NCBI RefSeq assembly: GCF_002964765.1 | Contig: NZ_PQCF01000004.1 | Span: 1-64,000 of the forward strand | Reading direction: 5' to 3' | Origin: Pseudoalteromonas sp. T1lg88 | GTDB taxonomy: Bacteria; Pseudomonadota; Gammaproteobacteria; Enterobacterales; Alteromonadaceae | DNA: 64,000 nucleotides | Part shown: in pieces, positions 30,561 through 39,711 of the stretch | How the letters are laid out: each line of letters begins with the position of its first letter | Position numbering within the stretch: position 1 is the stretch's first letter | Position numbers and translations under genes: made by a program | The notes under the pieces: generated by a model | What the model saw: the letters and a program-made list of their open reading frames with translations, nothing else | The model's database searches: none | Told to the model about the DNA's origin: nothing

Positions 30561-31799
30561 CTATGAGCCGAGTAGCTCGCCGAACAGGGTAAATAATCGG
30601 TCAATTTCTTCGATGCTGTTGTAGTGCATACAACCGATACGTACCACACCACCCTTGTCCATTACACCTAATTGCTCACACAAGCCCTGGGCATAGAAGT
30701 TACCGTCCCATACACAGACATGCTGCTTGCCTAAGAACTCGGATACCTGACGTGGCTCTAAGCCATCAAAGGTAAGGGCAAAGGTCGGCGTACGCTCGGC
30801 CAAACGCTCCATATCATCAATACCGAATAGCGAGATCTGCGGAAATTCTTTTAGCCGTGTAAGGAAGTGCTTGCTTAATGCCATTTCGTGCTCTTTGCTG
30901 TTGGCAAATGCCGCTTCAAGACGCTGACGACGCGGCAGTTGCGCATCCAGGCCGCTCAAAGAGGCGATATAGTCAACAGCGGCAACCACACCGGCCAGGC
31001 CTTCGAAGCTCTGCGTACCCGTTTCCCAACGACCCGGTACTACATCTTTCGCCGGCTCTACCTTGTATGGGGTGAAGTTTTCCAAATGCTCACGCTTACC
31101 ATAAACAATGCCTACATGGGGGCCGAAGAACTTATAGGCCGAGCAGGCAAGGAAATCACAATCCAGTGCCTGCACATCCACCAGCTCATGTGGAGCATAG
31201 TGAACCGCATCCACATACACCAAGGCGCCATGCTGATGCGCCAACTCGATAATGCGCTTCACATCATTGATTGAGCCCGTGGTGTTCGACGCATAGGTTA
31301 CGGCGACCAGCTTGGTATTGGCGTTAAGCAATGACTCGAAGTGCGCCATATCCAGGGTGCAATCCGCTTCGTTAATACGCAGCGCATGCACAGTGGCTCC
31401 TTTATCCTCGGCGGCCTGTCGCCACGAAGACACATTGGAGAAGTGATCCGCATTGGTCACTATGATCTCGTCGCCACTTTGCCAGCCGCGTGAAATAGCG
31501 CGACTAAAACTAAAGGTCAAACTGGTCATGTTAGCGCCGAAGACGATTTGCTCCGAGCTTGGGCTGTTAAGCAGGTCGGCTATGGCCTGACGCGCTTGGC
31601 TCATCACAGCCACGGTTTTATCGCTGGAGAAAAATGCGCCGCCCAGGTTTGAATTATAAAAACCCAGGTAAGCCGACATGGCATCTAATACTGATTGGGG
31701 TACTTGCGCACCACCGGGGCCATCAAAAAAGATTGGCGACTCGCCATTTACTTGCTGCATTAGTGCCGGAAACTGGCTACGTAGAGAGACTAGATTCAT
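30561..31799 (-). CDS. class V PLP enzyme, cysteine desulfurase-like (VC1184 subfamily type)
   Basis: About 412 residues. Three ATG codons lie in a row; the third (31799) is chosen because AAGGA is about 6 bp before it. The fold is that of NifS/IscS-type aminotransferases: FDGPGGAQVP near the N-terminus, FGANMTSLTFSFSRA, VDAVHYAPHELVD (PLP-binding Asp), and the Schiff-base Lys in SAYKFFGPHVG near residue 226. It resembles the cysteine desulfurase family proteins related to VC1184, whose real substrate is unknown. The gene follows the PF10014-type dioxygenase by a few bases and is surely co-transcribed with it. This suggests it acts on a hydroxylated amino acid. Confidence 0.88.
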   Translation of the reverse strand: MNLVSLRSQFPALMQQVNGESPIFFDGPGGAQVPQSVLDAMSAYLGFYNSNLGGAFFSSDKTVAVMSQARQAIADLLNSPSSEQIVFGANMTSLTFSFSRAISRGWQSGDEIIVTNADHFSNVSSWRQAAEDKGATVHALRINEADCTLDMAHFESLLNANTKLVAVTYASNTTGSINDVKRIIELAHQHGALVYVDAVHYAPHELVDVQALDCDFLACSAYKFFGPHVGIVYGKREHLENFTPYKVEPAKDVVPGRWETGTQSFEGLAGVVAAVDYIASLSGLDAQLPRRQRLEAAFANSKEHEMALSKHFLTRLKEFPQISLFGIDDMERLAERTPTFALTFDGLEPRQVSEFLGKQHVCVWDGNFYAQGLCEQLGVMDKGGVVRIGCMHYNSIEEIDRLFTLFGELLGS

Positions 31800-31808
31800 C
31801 ATCATTCC

Positions 31809-32441
31809 TTACGCAGTCAGTACAAAACAATCAAGGTAGCCGATCTTCGACTCATCCAGCTTGTTCATGGGGGTGGCGTTGTGCCACACCTGGCGATCGT
31901 CGATAAGTGCGAACATGCCGTCTTTGATTTCCATCTTGAAACACGGCTTGGCTTCTTTGTGCTCATACACCAATAACTCACCACCGGCGATGTTTTCATG
32001 GGATACACCGCATATACAGACGTGGTCGAAGCCATCCTGATGAATGCCTTCAGGTGCCGGCGGCGTATCGCTGTCGATGGCCAACATACGGAACTGGTGA
32101 ATTTCAATATCACGATCGGCGTCGATACCTGTCATGGCAATAAACTCGGCCACAATGCGCTTCATGCCTTCGCTGCTCAGCAAGTCTGCGTCGAGGTTTT
32201 CGTAGGTACGCTCAACATTGCCCTGGAAGGTATTGATGGAATCATCTTGTACAAAGGCTTTAGTAGGCTGAAGGGTGAGTTCACCCTGTTGCACCTTGAT
32301 CACTGAATAACGACGCTTACGGAAGGCACCATCGGCATAGGGATTATCGGGAAGATGGTCAAAAGAAGGCTTTACCGCGTCAATATGAGACTGGTCAATG
32401 AAACGAAGTTGCAGAAGGTTCTGGTTATTTAACGAAGTCAT
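31809..32441 (-). CDS. 2OG-Fe dioxygenase (PF10014-type, free amino-acid hydroxylase family)
   Basis: This 210-residue protein has the iron triad as His-Gln-Asp in EGIHQDGFDHVC (near residue 135) and the distal His in RQVWHNATP (near 185). The surrounding pattern (FRMLAIDS, GGELLVYEH, GYLDCFVLTA) fits the family that includes the Bacillus L-isoleucine 4-hydroxylase IDO. Members hydroxylate free amino acids using 2-oxoglutarate and oxygen. It lies first in a two-gene unit with a class V PLP enzyme. The roughly 110-bp A/T-rich leader upstream has several small TTCAA/TTGAA inverted repeats. Confidence 0.86.
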   Translation of the reverse strand: MTSLNNQNLLQLRFIDQSHIDAVKPSFDHLPDNPYADGAFRKRRYSVIKVQQGELTLQPTKAFVQDDSINTFQGNVERTYENLDADLLSSEGMKRIVAEFIAMTGIDADRDIEIHQFRMLAIDSDTPPAPEGIHQDGFDHVCICGVSHENIAGGELLVYEHKEAKPCFKMEIKDGMFALIDDRQVWHNATPMNKLDESKIGYLDCFVLTA

Positions 32442-32516
32442 AAAGATCCTGCCTTGATAAGAAAATTGGCGGGGATTTTAAGCTATTTCCGTCGCAGGTT
32501 TGATTTCATTTAGCGA

Positions 32517-32566
32517 CAATTTCAATGTCAAATTGAATAAAAAAATCTTCAATCTTTAATTTGAAG
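32517..32566. promoter_or_regulatory. A/T-rich leader with repeated TTCAA/TTGAA dyads
   Basis: CAATTT/AAATTG (32517-32535) and CTTCAA/TTGAAG (32547-32566) form two short inverted repeats upstream of the dioxygenase gene. This suggests a regulator-binding or promoter region, but no certain -35/-10 was assigned. Confidence 0.3.
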
Positions 32567-32631
32567 AATTAAAAATTGAAAATATGAAAAATTAAGAAAA
32601 TCCATATTCTATTTTAACTAAATTTAAACAT

Positions 32632-32660
32632 AAAAAAGCCCGCTTAGTAAGCGGGCTTTT
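32632..32660 (-). terminator. terminator of acnB
   Basis: GCCCGCTT-AGT-AAGCGGGC stem flanked by A- and T-runs lies 15 bp beyond the frame-restored acnB stop at 32675. Confidence 0.93.
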
Positions 32661-32674
32661 ATCACATATGCAAA

Positions 32675-35271
32675 TTACACGGCTTGCTGGATAATCACGT
32701 TATCCGCTTTCTTCGTGTACTGAGGCATCTTGTGGAAGTTCAAGTAACGGTAAGTATCACCGCTGTTGCGTTGATCTTCTCCGCGTATTCTTGATATTCC
32801 GCAGCTGTAGGTAGTTTACCTAGAATTGCTGCTACCGCTGCAAGCTCGGCAGACGCTAGGAATACGTTTGCACCTGTACCTAGACGGTTAGGGAAGTTAC
32901 GAGTAGAGGTAGAAACAACCGTTGCCTTATCAGCAACACGTGCCTGGTTACCCATACACAATGAACATCCTGGAGTTTCGATACGCGCGCCTACACGACC
33001 GAAGATACCGTAGTAACCTTCGTCGGTAAGTTGGTCTTTATCCATCTTAGTAGGTGGTGCAACCCAAAGTTGGGTTGGTAGACGACCACCGAAGTTGTCT
33101 AGCAGCTTACCAGCGGCACGGAAGTGGCCGATGTTAGTCATACATGAACCGATGAATACTTCGTCGATCTTCTCACCAGTTACGTCTGAAAGTAGACGTG
33201 CGTCATCTGGGTCATTAGGAGCACAAAGAATTGGCTCTTTGATTTCCGCCAGGTCGATTTCAATTACGTGCGCGTATTCAGCGTCTTTGTCGGCTTCCAT
33301 AAGCTCTGGGTTAGCCAACCACTCTTGCATCGCGTTGATACGACGCTCGATAGTACGTACATCACCGTAGCCTTCAGCGATCATCCACTTAAGCATAACG
33401 ATGTTTGACTCTAGGTACTCAGAGATAGACTCTTTGCTTAGCTTAACGGTACAACCTGCGGCTGAACGCTCGGCAGAGGCATCTGACAGCTCGAACGCTT
33501 GCTCAACGGTTAGGTGCTCAACACCTTCGATCTCTAGTACGCGACCAGAGAATTCGTTGATCTTACCCTTCTTCTCAACGGTAAGCAGGCCTTGCTTGAT
33601 GCCGTAGTAAGGAATTGCGTGTACTAGGTCACGTAGTGTGATACCCGGCTGCATTTCGCCTTTGAAACGTACCAATACCGACTCAGGCATATCCAGTGGC
33701 ATAACACCGGTCGCCGCTGCAAACGCAACCGCACCAGAACCCGCTGGGAATGAAATACCTAGTGGGAAACGAGTATGCGAGTCACCACCTGTACCTACGG
33801 TATCAGGAAGAAGCATACGGTTTAGCCATGAGTGGATTACACCGTCACCTGGACGTAGCGATACACCGCCACGGTTCATGATGAAATCAGGTAGTGTGTG
33901 GTGCGTGTTTACGTCGATAGGCTTAGGATACGCAGACGTGTGACAGAAAGACTGCATAGTTAGGTCAGCAGAGAAACCAAGACAGGCAAGGTCTTTCAGT
34001 TCGTCACGAGTCATAGGACCTGTGGTATCTTGCGAACCAACAGTGGTCATCTTAGGCTCACAGTATTGACCAGGGCGGACGCCAGGCATGTTACATGCTT
34101 TACCAACCATCTTCTGAGCCAGGGTGAAGCCCTTACCAGAATCGGTAACAAGAGCTGGCTTACGGAAGATGTCTTCGGCTTCCATACCCAATGAGGTACG
34201 AGCCTTATCGGTCAAACCACGACCAATGATCAATGGAATACGGCCACCGGCACGTACTTCATCAAGGATCACGTCTGACTTCATCTTGAACGTAGAGATA
34301 ACTTCATCGGTACCGTGACGCTTAACCACACCTTCATACGGGTAGATATCGATTTGATCACCCATATTCATGTCGTCAACGTTCAACTCGATAGGTAGTG
34401 CACCTGAGTCTTCCATGGTGTTGAAGAAGATAGGAGCGATCTTACCGCCTAGACATACACCGCCAACGCGCTTGTTTGGTACGTGAGGAATATCATCACC
34501 CATGAACCAAAGTACCGAGTTAGTTGCCGACTTACGTGATGAGCCAGTACCTACAACATCACCTACGTACGCTAGTGGTAAACCTTTGGTTTTAAGCTCT
34601 TCAAGTTGGGCGATTGGACCGATTTCACCGGCTTTATCAGGGTTGATACCGTCACGCTCGTTCTTAAGCATAGCCAGTGCGTGTAGTGGGATATCCGGGC
34701 GAGACCAGGCATCTGGAGCAGGTGAAAGGTCATCTGTGTTAGTTTCACCGGTTACCTTGAAAACGGTTACAGAGATCTTCTCTGGCACAGCCGGCTTCTC
34801 AAGGAACCACTCGGCGTTTGCCCAAGACTCGATAACTTGCTTAGCAAATTCGTTACCCGCTTTGGCTTTTTCTTCTACGTCGTAGAAGGCATCAAACATA
34901 AGCAGGGTGTGCGATAGGCCTTTTACTGCGAACGGTGCAAGTTCAGCATCGTCTAACAGATCAATCATAGGCTCGATGTTATAGCCACCTAGCATGGTGC
35001 CAAGTAGCTCGGCCGCTTTTTCTTTATTGATTAGTGGCGACTGCGCTTCACCTTTTGCAACGGCGGCTAGGAAGCCCGCTTTTACATAGGCGGCGTCATC
35101 TACGCCAGGCGGTACACGGTTAACTAGAAGGTCTAGGATAAACTCTTCTTCACCGGCAGGTGGATTCTTGATTAATTCGATCAGGTCAGCAGTTTGCTGA
35201 GCATCTAATGGTGCAGGCACAATACCTTGGGCTGCACGCTCTTCAACATGTTTACGATATTCTTGAAGCAC
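32675..35271 (-). CDS. acnB: aconitate hydratase B with an apparent 3' one-base frameshift
   Basis: This is a TCA-cycle aconitase of the bacterial B type. The [4Fe-4S] ligands are seen in [11 protein letters not shown] and [10 protein letters not shown]-terminal HEAT-like and swivel domains precede the catalytic part. The open frame stops at 32740 after [12 protein letters not shown] (843 residues). Beyond it another frame continues [20 protein letters not shown] and ends VIIQQAV at 32675, exactly like the E. coli AcnB C-terminus ([11 protein letters not shown]...). Restoring one C near 32758 on the plus strand gives 865 residues, the E. coli length. The feature therefore spans both frames. 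The cause may be a real mutation or a base-calling error. Confidence 0.95.
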
Positions 35272-35477
35272 AATTATGCCCTCTTGGTGACGTGAAAGTA
35301 GCAGACTTCGACGCGTCCATACTACTTATAGAATTTTGACACGATAACAATTATAAAGGCTTTAAAGATAGAAGAAAATTGGCGTCGCCGCCTAGAGGCA
35401 AAATAGTCAATATAAATACAATGAATGTAAGGGCTTTAAAACTATAGGCTGGTGAATGTTGAGTAATAATTATTTGC

Positions 35478-35504
35478 AAAAAGCCCGGCATCAGCCGGGC
35501 TTTT
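35478..35504 (-). terminator. terminator of the OmpA-family gene
   Basis: GCCCGGC-ATCA-GCCGGGC stem bordered by A- and T-runs, 27 bp beyond the stop codon. Confidence 0.92.
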
Positions 35505-35530
35505 CATCATAGGTTGGTAGTAACCTACTA

Positions 35531-36586
35531 TTAGTTACGTTTGATGCTTACACGCTCAGTAACTGAGATGTGCGCTTCAACGCGACGGTTTTCAGCGTGA
35601 GCTTCTTTGGTGTTTTCAGTGTTCAATAAACGCTCTTCACCTAGGCCTACAGTTTCTACGCGAGAAGCTGAGATACCATCATTGATTAGTTGCTTAGCAA
35701 CACCGTCTGCACGCTTTTTAGAAAGCTTTTTGTTGTAACCTGCATCGCCTACTGCTGAAGCGTGACCTTCAAGTAGTACGTTTGTTTGCGGGTACTTAGT
35801 CATGAATTCAGCAACTTTTTGGATATCATCCAAGTAACGCTGGTTAACGTCAGAGTTATCGTGTGGGAAACGTACTAACAAGCTAACCTTGTCGCCTTTT
35901 TCCATGTAACGAGTACAACCCGACGCATCTACTGCATCTTCCATAGGTGTGTTTGCACACTTATCGTTGGCATCAAGTACGCCGTCTTTGTCTGTGTCTT
36001 TTGGCTCTGGCTTAGGAGCAACAACTACTGGTGCTGGCTCAACTTTCTTAGGCTCAGGCTTGTCACCAAAGTGGTAGCTAACACCTAGCTTAAGACCGAA
36101 ATCAGAATGGTTCTGGTTAAGACCTTCGTAATAGTTGGCTTCACCGAAGAATGCCCAGTTGTAACGGAAGTGGCTACGGAAACCAAAACCTAGGTTAGCT
36201 GCATTGAAGTCATCGTATACGTCAAATTTCTTTGCACCTAGTACACCGTAGAAAGTGTCGTTGAAGTGGTACAATACATCAGCACCGTAACGCTCACCTG
36301 TTTTGTGGTTGTCTGAATTTTCTTTATCAAGCTCAAGGGCTGCAAATTCTAGACGAGCTGTCCAGTATTCGTTAAAGCGGTAACCTACTTCGATACCTGA
36401 ACCGAAAGACTCACCTAGTGCAACATTCGCAGGGTTTGCGCCCTTGATGTTGTCCCAGTCAGCCCAGAAGTAATCACCAAACACACCAATGTGAATACCT
36501 TCGTGAGGGTTTTTCTGTTCTTCAGCAACAACAGCTTGTGATGCCATTGCCAAAACGATAGCAGCAGAAAGTGATTTGATTTTCAT
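35531..36586 (-). CDS. OmpA-family outer membrane protein
   Basis: This protein has 351 residues from the chosen start MKIKSL. A METMKIK extension is possible but would lengthen the signal peptide. The signal peptide is about residues 1-21, cleaved after QAVVA. An eight-stranded beta-barrel is at about 30-175, followed by a Pro/Lys linker, a calcium-type TSP3 motif DTDKDGVLDANDKC, and a C-terminal OmpA peptidoglycan-binding domain (VLLEGHASAVGDAGYNKKLS). The architecture matches OmpA/OprF-type porins that anchor the outer membrane to the wall. Codon choice resembles acnB and pckA, typical of abundant proteins. It stands alone between two terminators or leaders. Confidence 0.94.
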   Translation of the reverse strand: MKIKSLSAAIVLAMASQAVVAEEQKNPHEGIHIGVFGDYFWADWDNIKGANPANVALGESFGSGIEVGYRFNEYWTARLEFAALELDKENSDNHKTGERYGADVLYHFNDTFYGVLGAKKFDVYDDFNAANLGFGFRSHFRYNWAFFGEANYYEGLNQNHSDFGLKLGVSYHFGDKPEPKKVEPAPVVVAPKPEPKDTDKDGVLDANDKCANTPMEDAVDASGCTRYMEKGDKVSLLVRFPHDNSDVNQRYLDDIQKVAEFMTKYPQTNVLLEGHASAVGDAGYNKKLSKKRADGVAKQLINDGISASRVETVGLGEERLLNTENTKEAHAENRRVEAHISVTERVSIKRN

Positions 36587-36737
36587 TGTTTCCATCCCAT
36601 TTTACGATTATCGATTATGCGCACCAAGGTAAATTAGTCCTTAATGCGCCAAGTAAAAGGTCCATCTTGTGCCTCTTACTTAGTTATATTCCGATGATTC
36701 ATTAATCTATCAGCCGACATTTCTTGCTTTTATCGCA

Positions 36738-36753
36738 GGTGCTATACAGCACC
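36738..36753. repeat. hairpin in the OmpA-gene upstream region
   Basis: GGTGCT-ATAC-AGCACC is a perfect 6-bp stem about 155 bp upstream of the start. Stable 5' leader hairpins are known to stabilise E. coli ompA mRNA; whether this one is transcribed is not known. Confidence 0.35.
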
Positions 36754-37121
36754 AGGTCTAGATCCGCGCTAACAGGTTTCAACACATCTACATTGTAGTC
36801 TAATTAAGCAAGTTCGCGCCTTAACTTAATCAGGTACGCTATATTAAAGCATTATGTTCCTGAATATAAGATGATTTTAGTATTAAAGTAGTAAAGTTTC
36901 TGCCACTTTGCAAATTACAACACAGCAGAAAAAGCCCTCTGAACCAGCCCTGGCAAGATATTGTGGTTTAATTAACCCACATCTTTAAACTTACGGGAGC
37001 TAGGCTGAAAAATACTCACCGCATCTGCAATAAAACCCTGCATCCATCCAACCTCTTTACCAAGGTTTCTTTATTACCCGAATCGCGACATGTAGTTTTT
37101 CCCGGCGCAATAGCTAAATTT

Positions 37122-37127
37122 TATAAT
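37122..37127 (+). promoter_or_regulatory. candidate -10 element for trmA
   Basis: TATAAT matches consensus, but the -35 position (TTCCCG near 37099) is poor. It lies about 130 bp before the trmA ATG. Confidence 0.35.
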
Positions 37128-37257
37128 GGCCCTGGCACTCATAACCCGAGCAATGCATCGAGCTGTAGAAAAAACAAACAAGAATATGGCACTTGTTACT
37201 GGACAATTGAACGCAGCTACCTACAATAGCGGCGCACATAAATTAGTAGAGGTTTGC

Positions 37258-38355
37258 ATGCCAGTAATAGAAATCGACGCGTCCGGGTACAACCAGCAAT
37301 TAGCAGAAAAAGAAGAGCGTATTATTGCGCAATTTTCTCGCTTTGGTGTCAATAAGTTAGAAGTGTTTGCCTCGACCCCGAAACATTACCGGCAACGTGC
37401 GGAATTTCGTGTCTGGCATGATGGCGATGACCTCTACCACATTATGTTCGATCAACAGAGTAAAGAAAAAGTCCGCGTCGAGCGCTTCGACCCGGGTGCC
37501 GAGCTGATCAATGAACTGATGAGTGCCATGATCGCCGAGTTAAAAGATAACGAGCTGATGCGTCGTAAGCTGTTCCAAATCGATTATCTGACCACTTTAA
37601 GCGGCAACGCCTTAATCAGCCTGCTCTATCACAAACAGTTAGATGAGCAGTGGTTGCAAGCGGCACAGGAGCTACAAGCACGACTGCAACAACGCTTTAA
37701 TGTCGAGCTTATCGGCCGTGCCCGCAAACAAAAGCAGGTACTGGCCACGGATTATGTGATTGAGCAACTTGAAGTAAATGGCCGCACTTATACCTATCAG
37801 CAGGTGGAAAACAGCTTTACCCAACCCAATGCCAAGGTAAATGAGTCTATGCTGGCCTGGGCTCAGGATATCTGTGCCCCCTTGAGCAATGATTTGCTCG
37901 AGCTCTACTGTGGTAATGGCAACTTTTCAATCGCCCTAGCGGGTTCCTTTAATCGCGTGCTGGCGACGGAAATTTCCAAGTCATCGGTACACTCGGCGCA
38001 ATATAATATTGCCGCCAATAAGGTTGAAAACCTGGATATCATCCGCATGAGCAGCGAAGAATTTACGCAGGCAATGCGTAAAGAACGCACCTTTACCCGC
38101 TTAGGTAACATAGACCTACACAGCTATGATTGCCAAACCATCTTGGTCGATCCGCCACGAGCCGGTATGGATGAACTCACCTGTAAGCTTACCAGCGAGT
38201 ACGACAACATCATCTATATTTCCTGCAACCCGGAGACCCTGGAGCGCGATCTGGAGATACTGACGCAAACCCACGAAATAGCCCGCTTTGCTATCTTTGA
38301 TCAGTTCCCCTACACCCATCATGTTGAATCCGGGGTCTACCTAAAGCGCAAATAA
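37258..38355 (+). CDS. trmA: tRNA (uracil-5-)-methyltransferase TrmA
   Basis: This 365-residue enzyme (E. coli 366) makes ribothymidine-54 in the T-loop of tRNA using SAM. The start at 37258 is supported by AGAGG six bases upstream and by the family N-terminus. An open extension to 37126 is not family-like. Visible motifs are [18 protein letters not shown], the SAM motif [24 protein letters not shown], and the catalytic Cys in [13 protein letters not shown] near residue 322. It is a single gene ending in a strong terminator. Confidence 0.97.
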   Translation: MPVIEIDASGYNQQLAEKEERIIAQFSRFGVNKLEVFASTPKHYRQRAEFRVWHDGDDLYHIMFDQQSKEKVRVERFDPGAELINELMSAMIAELKDNELMRRKLFQIDYLTTLSGNALISLLYHKQLDEQWLQAAQELQARLQQRFNVELIGRARKQKQVLATDYVIEQLEVNGRTYTYQQVENSFTQPNAKVNESMLAWAQDICAPLSNDLLELYCGNGNFSIALAGSFNRVLATEISKSSVHSAQYNIAANKVENLDIIRMSSEEFTQAMRKERTFTRLGNIDLHSYDCQTILVDPPRAGMDELTCKLTSEYDNIIYISCNPETLERDLEILTQTHEIARFAIFDQFPYTHHVESGVYLKRK

Positions 38356-38361
38356 GAACAT

Positions 38362-38393
38362 AAAAAAACCGCATCAAAAGATGCGGTTTTTTT
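38362..38393. terminator. bidirectional terminator between trmA and the DsbA-type gene
   Basis: ACCGCATC-AAAA-GATGCGGT with seven As before and seven Ts after. Confidence 0.93.
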
Positions 38394-38407
38394 ATCATTG
38401 GCCGTAC

Positions 38408-39040
38408 TTACTTCTTGGCCAAGTAATTGATTAGCGCCGCGATATCATCTGGCTCGGTAACGCCAGAATCACGACCTAAGATCAAACGATACTTACCGTT
38501 AACGATAAAGGTAGGTACGCCTTTCAGGGCACCCTTCTCTTTATAGTATTCTTGGTCGCGCTGCATCTTTGAGGCTTTAGTGCGTACCGCAAAGCCTTCG
38601 AATAACTTGTCGAACTTTTGTGCATCCACGCCATTGGCAACAAACACGTCTCTTACGTCGGCCATTTCGTTAAACTGCGAACGTTTATTGTGAATGTGGT
38701 TAAAGATGGCAGCAACCAAAAGCTCTTTTTCAGGTAACACACTGGCCGTTGCCAAGGCTTGCGACAACATGTCCTGGTTTTCTGCGGTGCGACCACCCAT
38801 AAAGTTTACATGGCTGCGCTTAAAGCTCACACCTTCGTTTAGCTTAGGCTTAACGTCTCTTAGTAAACCTTCATAAGCATTACAGGCAGGGCAGTAGAAA
38901 GAGAAGAATTCTTTTACTTCCGGCTTACGGCTAGCACGCTCAGAAACGACTTCATAGTGAGTACCTTCTTCAAACTGTGCTGCCACTGCTGTCAAAGGTA
39001 ATGCCAGCGCCATTAGCGCTAGGGCAATAAACTTCTTCAT
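38408..39040 (-). CDS. DsbA-family thiol oxidoreductase with CPAC active site
   Basis: This 210-residue periplasmic protein has a signal peptide of about 20 residues (cut after AVAA). The thioredoxin-like active site is C50-P-A-C53 in FYCPACNAYE, and the cis-Pro loop is GVPTFIVNGKY. It lies 16 bp after a second DsbA (39057-39677) on the same strand and clearly arose by duplication (both have C50/C53 and the EFFSFYCP context). The CPAC dipeptide differs from the canonical CPHC and should change redox potential, since the dipeptide tunes the acidity of the first Cys. It may therefore have a dedicated substrate or act differently from the housekeeping oxidase. Confidence 0.9.
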   Translation of the reverse strand: MKKFIALALMALALPLTAVAAQFEEGTHYEVVSERASRKPEVKEFFSFYCPACNAYEGLLRDVKPKLNEGVSFKRSHVNFMGGRTAENQDMLSQALATASVLPEKELLVAAIFNHIHNKRSQFNEMADVRDVFVANGVDAQKFDKLFEGFAVRTKASKMQRDQEYYKEKGALKGVPTFIVNGKYRLILGRDSGVTEPDDIAALINYLAKK

Positions 39041-39056
39041 ACCTTTATTCTCCGTG

Positions 39057-39677
39057 TTATTTTTCTAATAAATGGTTAACGAGCTCATTAAGCTCTTGCT
39101 GCGACTTCACAGTGTGTACATGCACCTTGTATTTGTCGTTAACAATAATGGTAGGCACGCCCGTTAGAGCGCCGGCCTTGGTATACGTTTCTTGCGCTTC
39201 CAGAGCGGCCTTTTCACCGGCCAATACCGGCATGCTGCTTGCTAACATGCTATAACGCTCGGCGCCAATGCCCTGCTCCGCCAATAATTTTTCTACCGCT
39301 TGCTGCGATTGCAGTGGCTCGCGTTGCAGATGAATACTCTTGAAGATGGCCTCAGATACCTGTTCGCCTTTACCTTCTTGCTGAGCGATTAGATACGCCG
39401 TAGTTAGGCGATTTTGCGCAGCCTTATCCAAACGTAAAAAGTTTACATGGCTTTTAATAAAGGGCACATCCTTTGGCAAGGCATCTTTAAGCGCACCGAC
39501 CGCCGGCTCAAGACGATAGCAATGAGGGCAGTAAAAAGAAAAGAACTCGGTTACCTTGTCACTTTCAGAGGCCTTAGTATCAAGCACTTGGTAATGCTCG
39601 CCGGCCTTAAAGTCGGCTGCCCAAGAGGCCAGAGGTAAACAAAGTAGTAATAACGAACCTGTTAGTGTTTTTATCAT
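39057..39677 (-). CDS. dsbA: thiol:disulfide oxidoreductase DsbA (CPHC)
   Basis: This protein has 206 residues from the start MIKTLTGSLLLL, chosen over an upstream MNLKETI because AAGAGA precedes it and the signal peptide then begins properly. It introduces disulfide bonds in periplasmic proteins and is re-oxidised by DsbB. The active site is C50-P-H-C53 in FYCPHCYRLE, and the cis-Pro loop is GVPTIIVNDKY. It follows srkA by 34 bp, reproducing the E. coli srkA(yihE)-dsbA order. Type II secretion substrates from the nearby gsp system commonly depend on this enzyme. Confidence 0.93.
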   Translation of the reverse strand: MIKTLTGSLLLLCLPLASWAADFKAGEHYQVLDTKASESDKVTEFFSFYCPHCYRLEPAVGALKDALPKDVPFIKSHVNFLRLDKAAQNRLTTAYLIAQQEGKGEQVSEAIFKSIHLQREPLQSQQAVEKLLAEQGIGAERYSMLASSMPVLAGEKAALEAQETYTKAGALTGVPTIIVNDKYKVHVHTVKSQQELNELVNHLLEK

Positions 39678-39711
39678 AATCGTCTCTTTTAAATTCAATT
39701 TGGCTGCGCGC

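Larger units (their letters stand above)
36587..37257. other. 671-bp intergenic region, divergent OmpA-family gene / trmA
   Basis: No gene is supported. It holds the promoter and leader of the OmpA-family gene on the left, a perfect hairpin at 36738-36753, a near-palindrome at 36962-36981 and a TATAAT at 37122-37127 upstream of trmA. An in-frame extension of trmA from 37126 lacks family resemblance. Confidence 0.6.

Noticed and set aside
32740..35271. acnB as a normal 843-residue gene
   Set aside because: The last residues (ILTVT) do not fit the family, while the next frame does; treated as a frameshifted gene.
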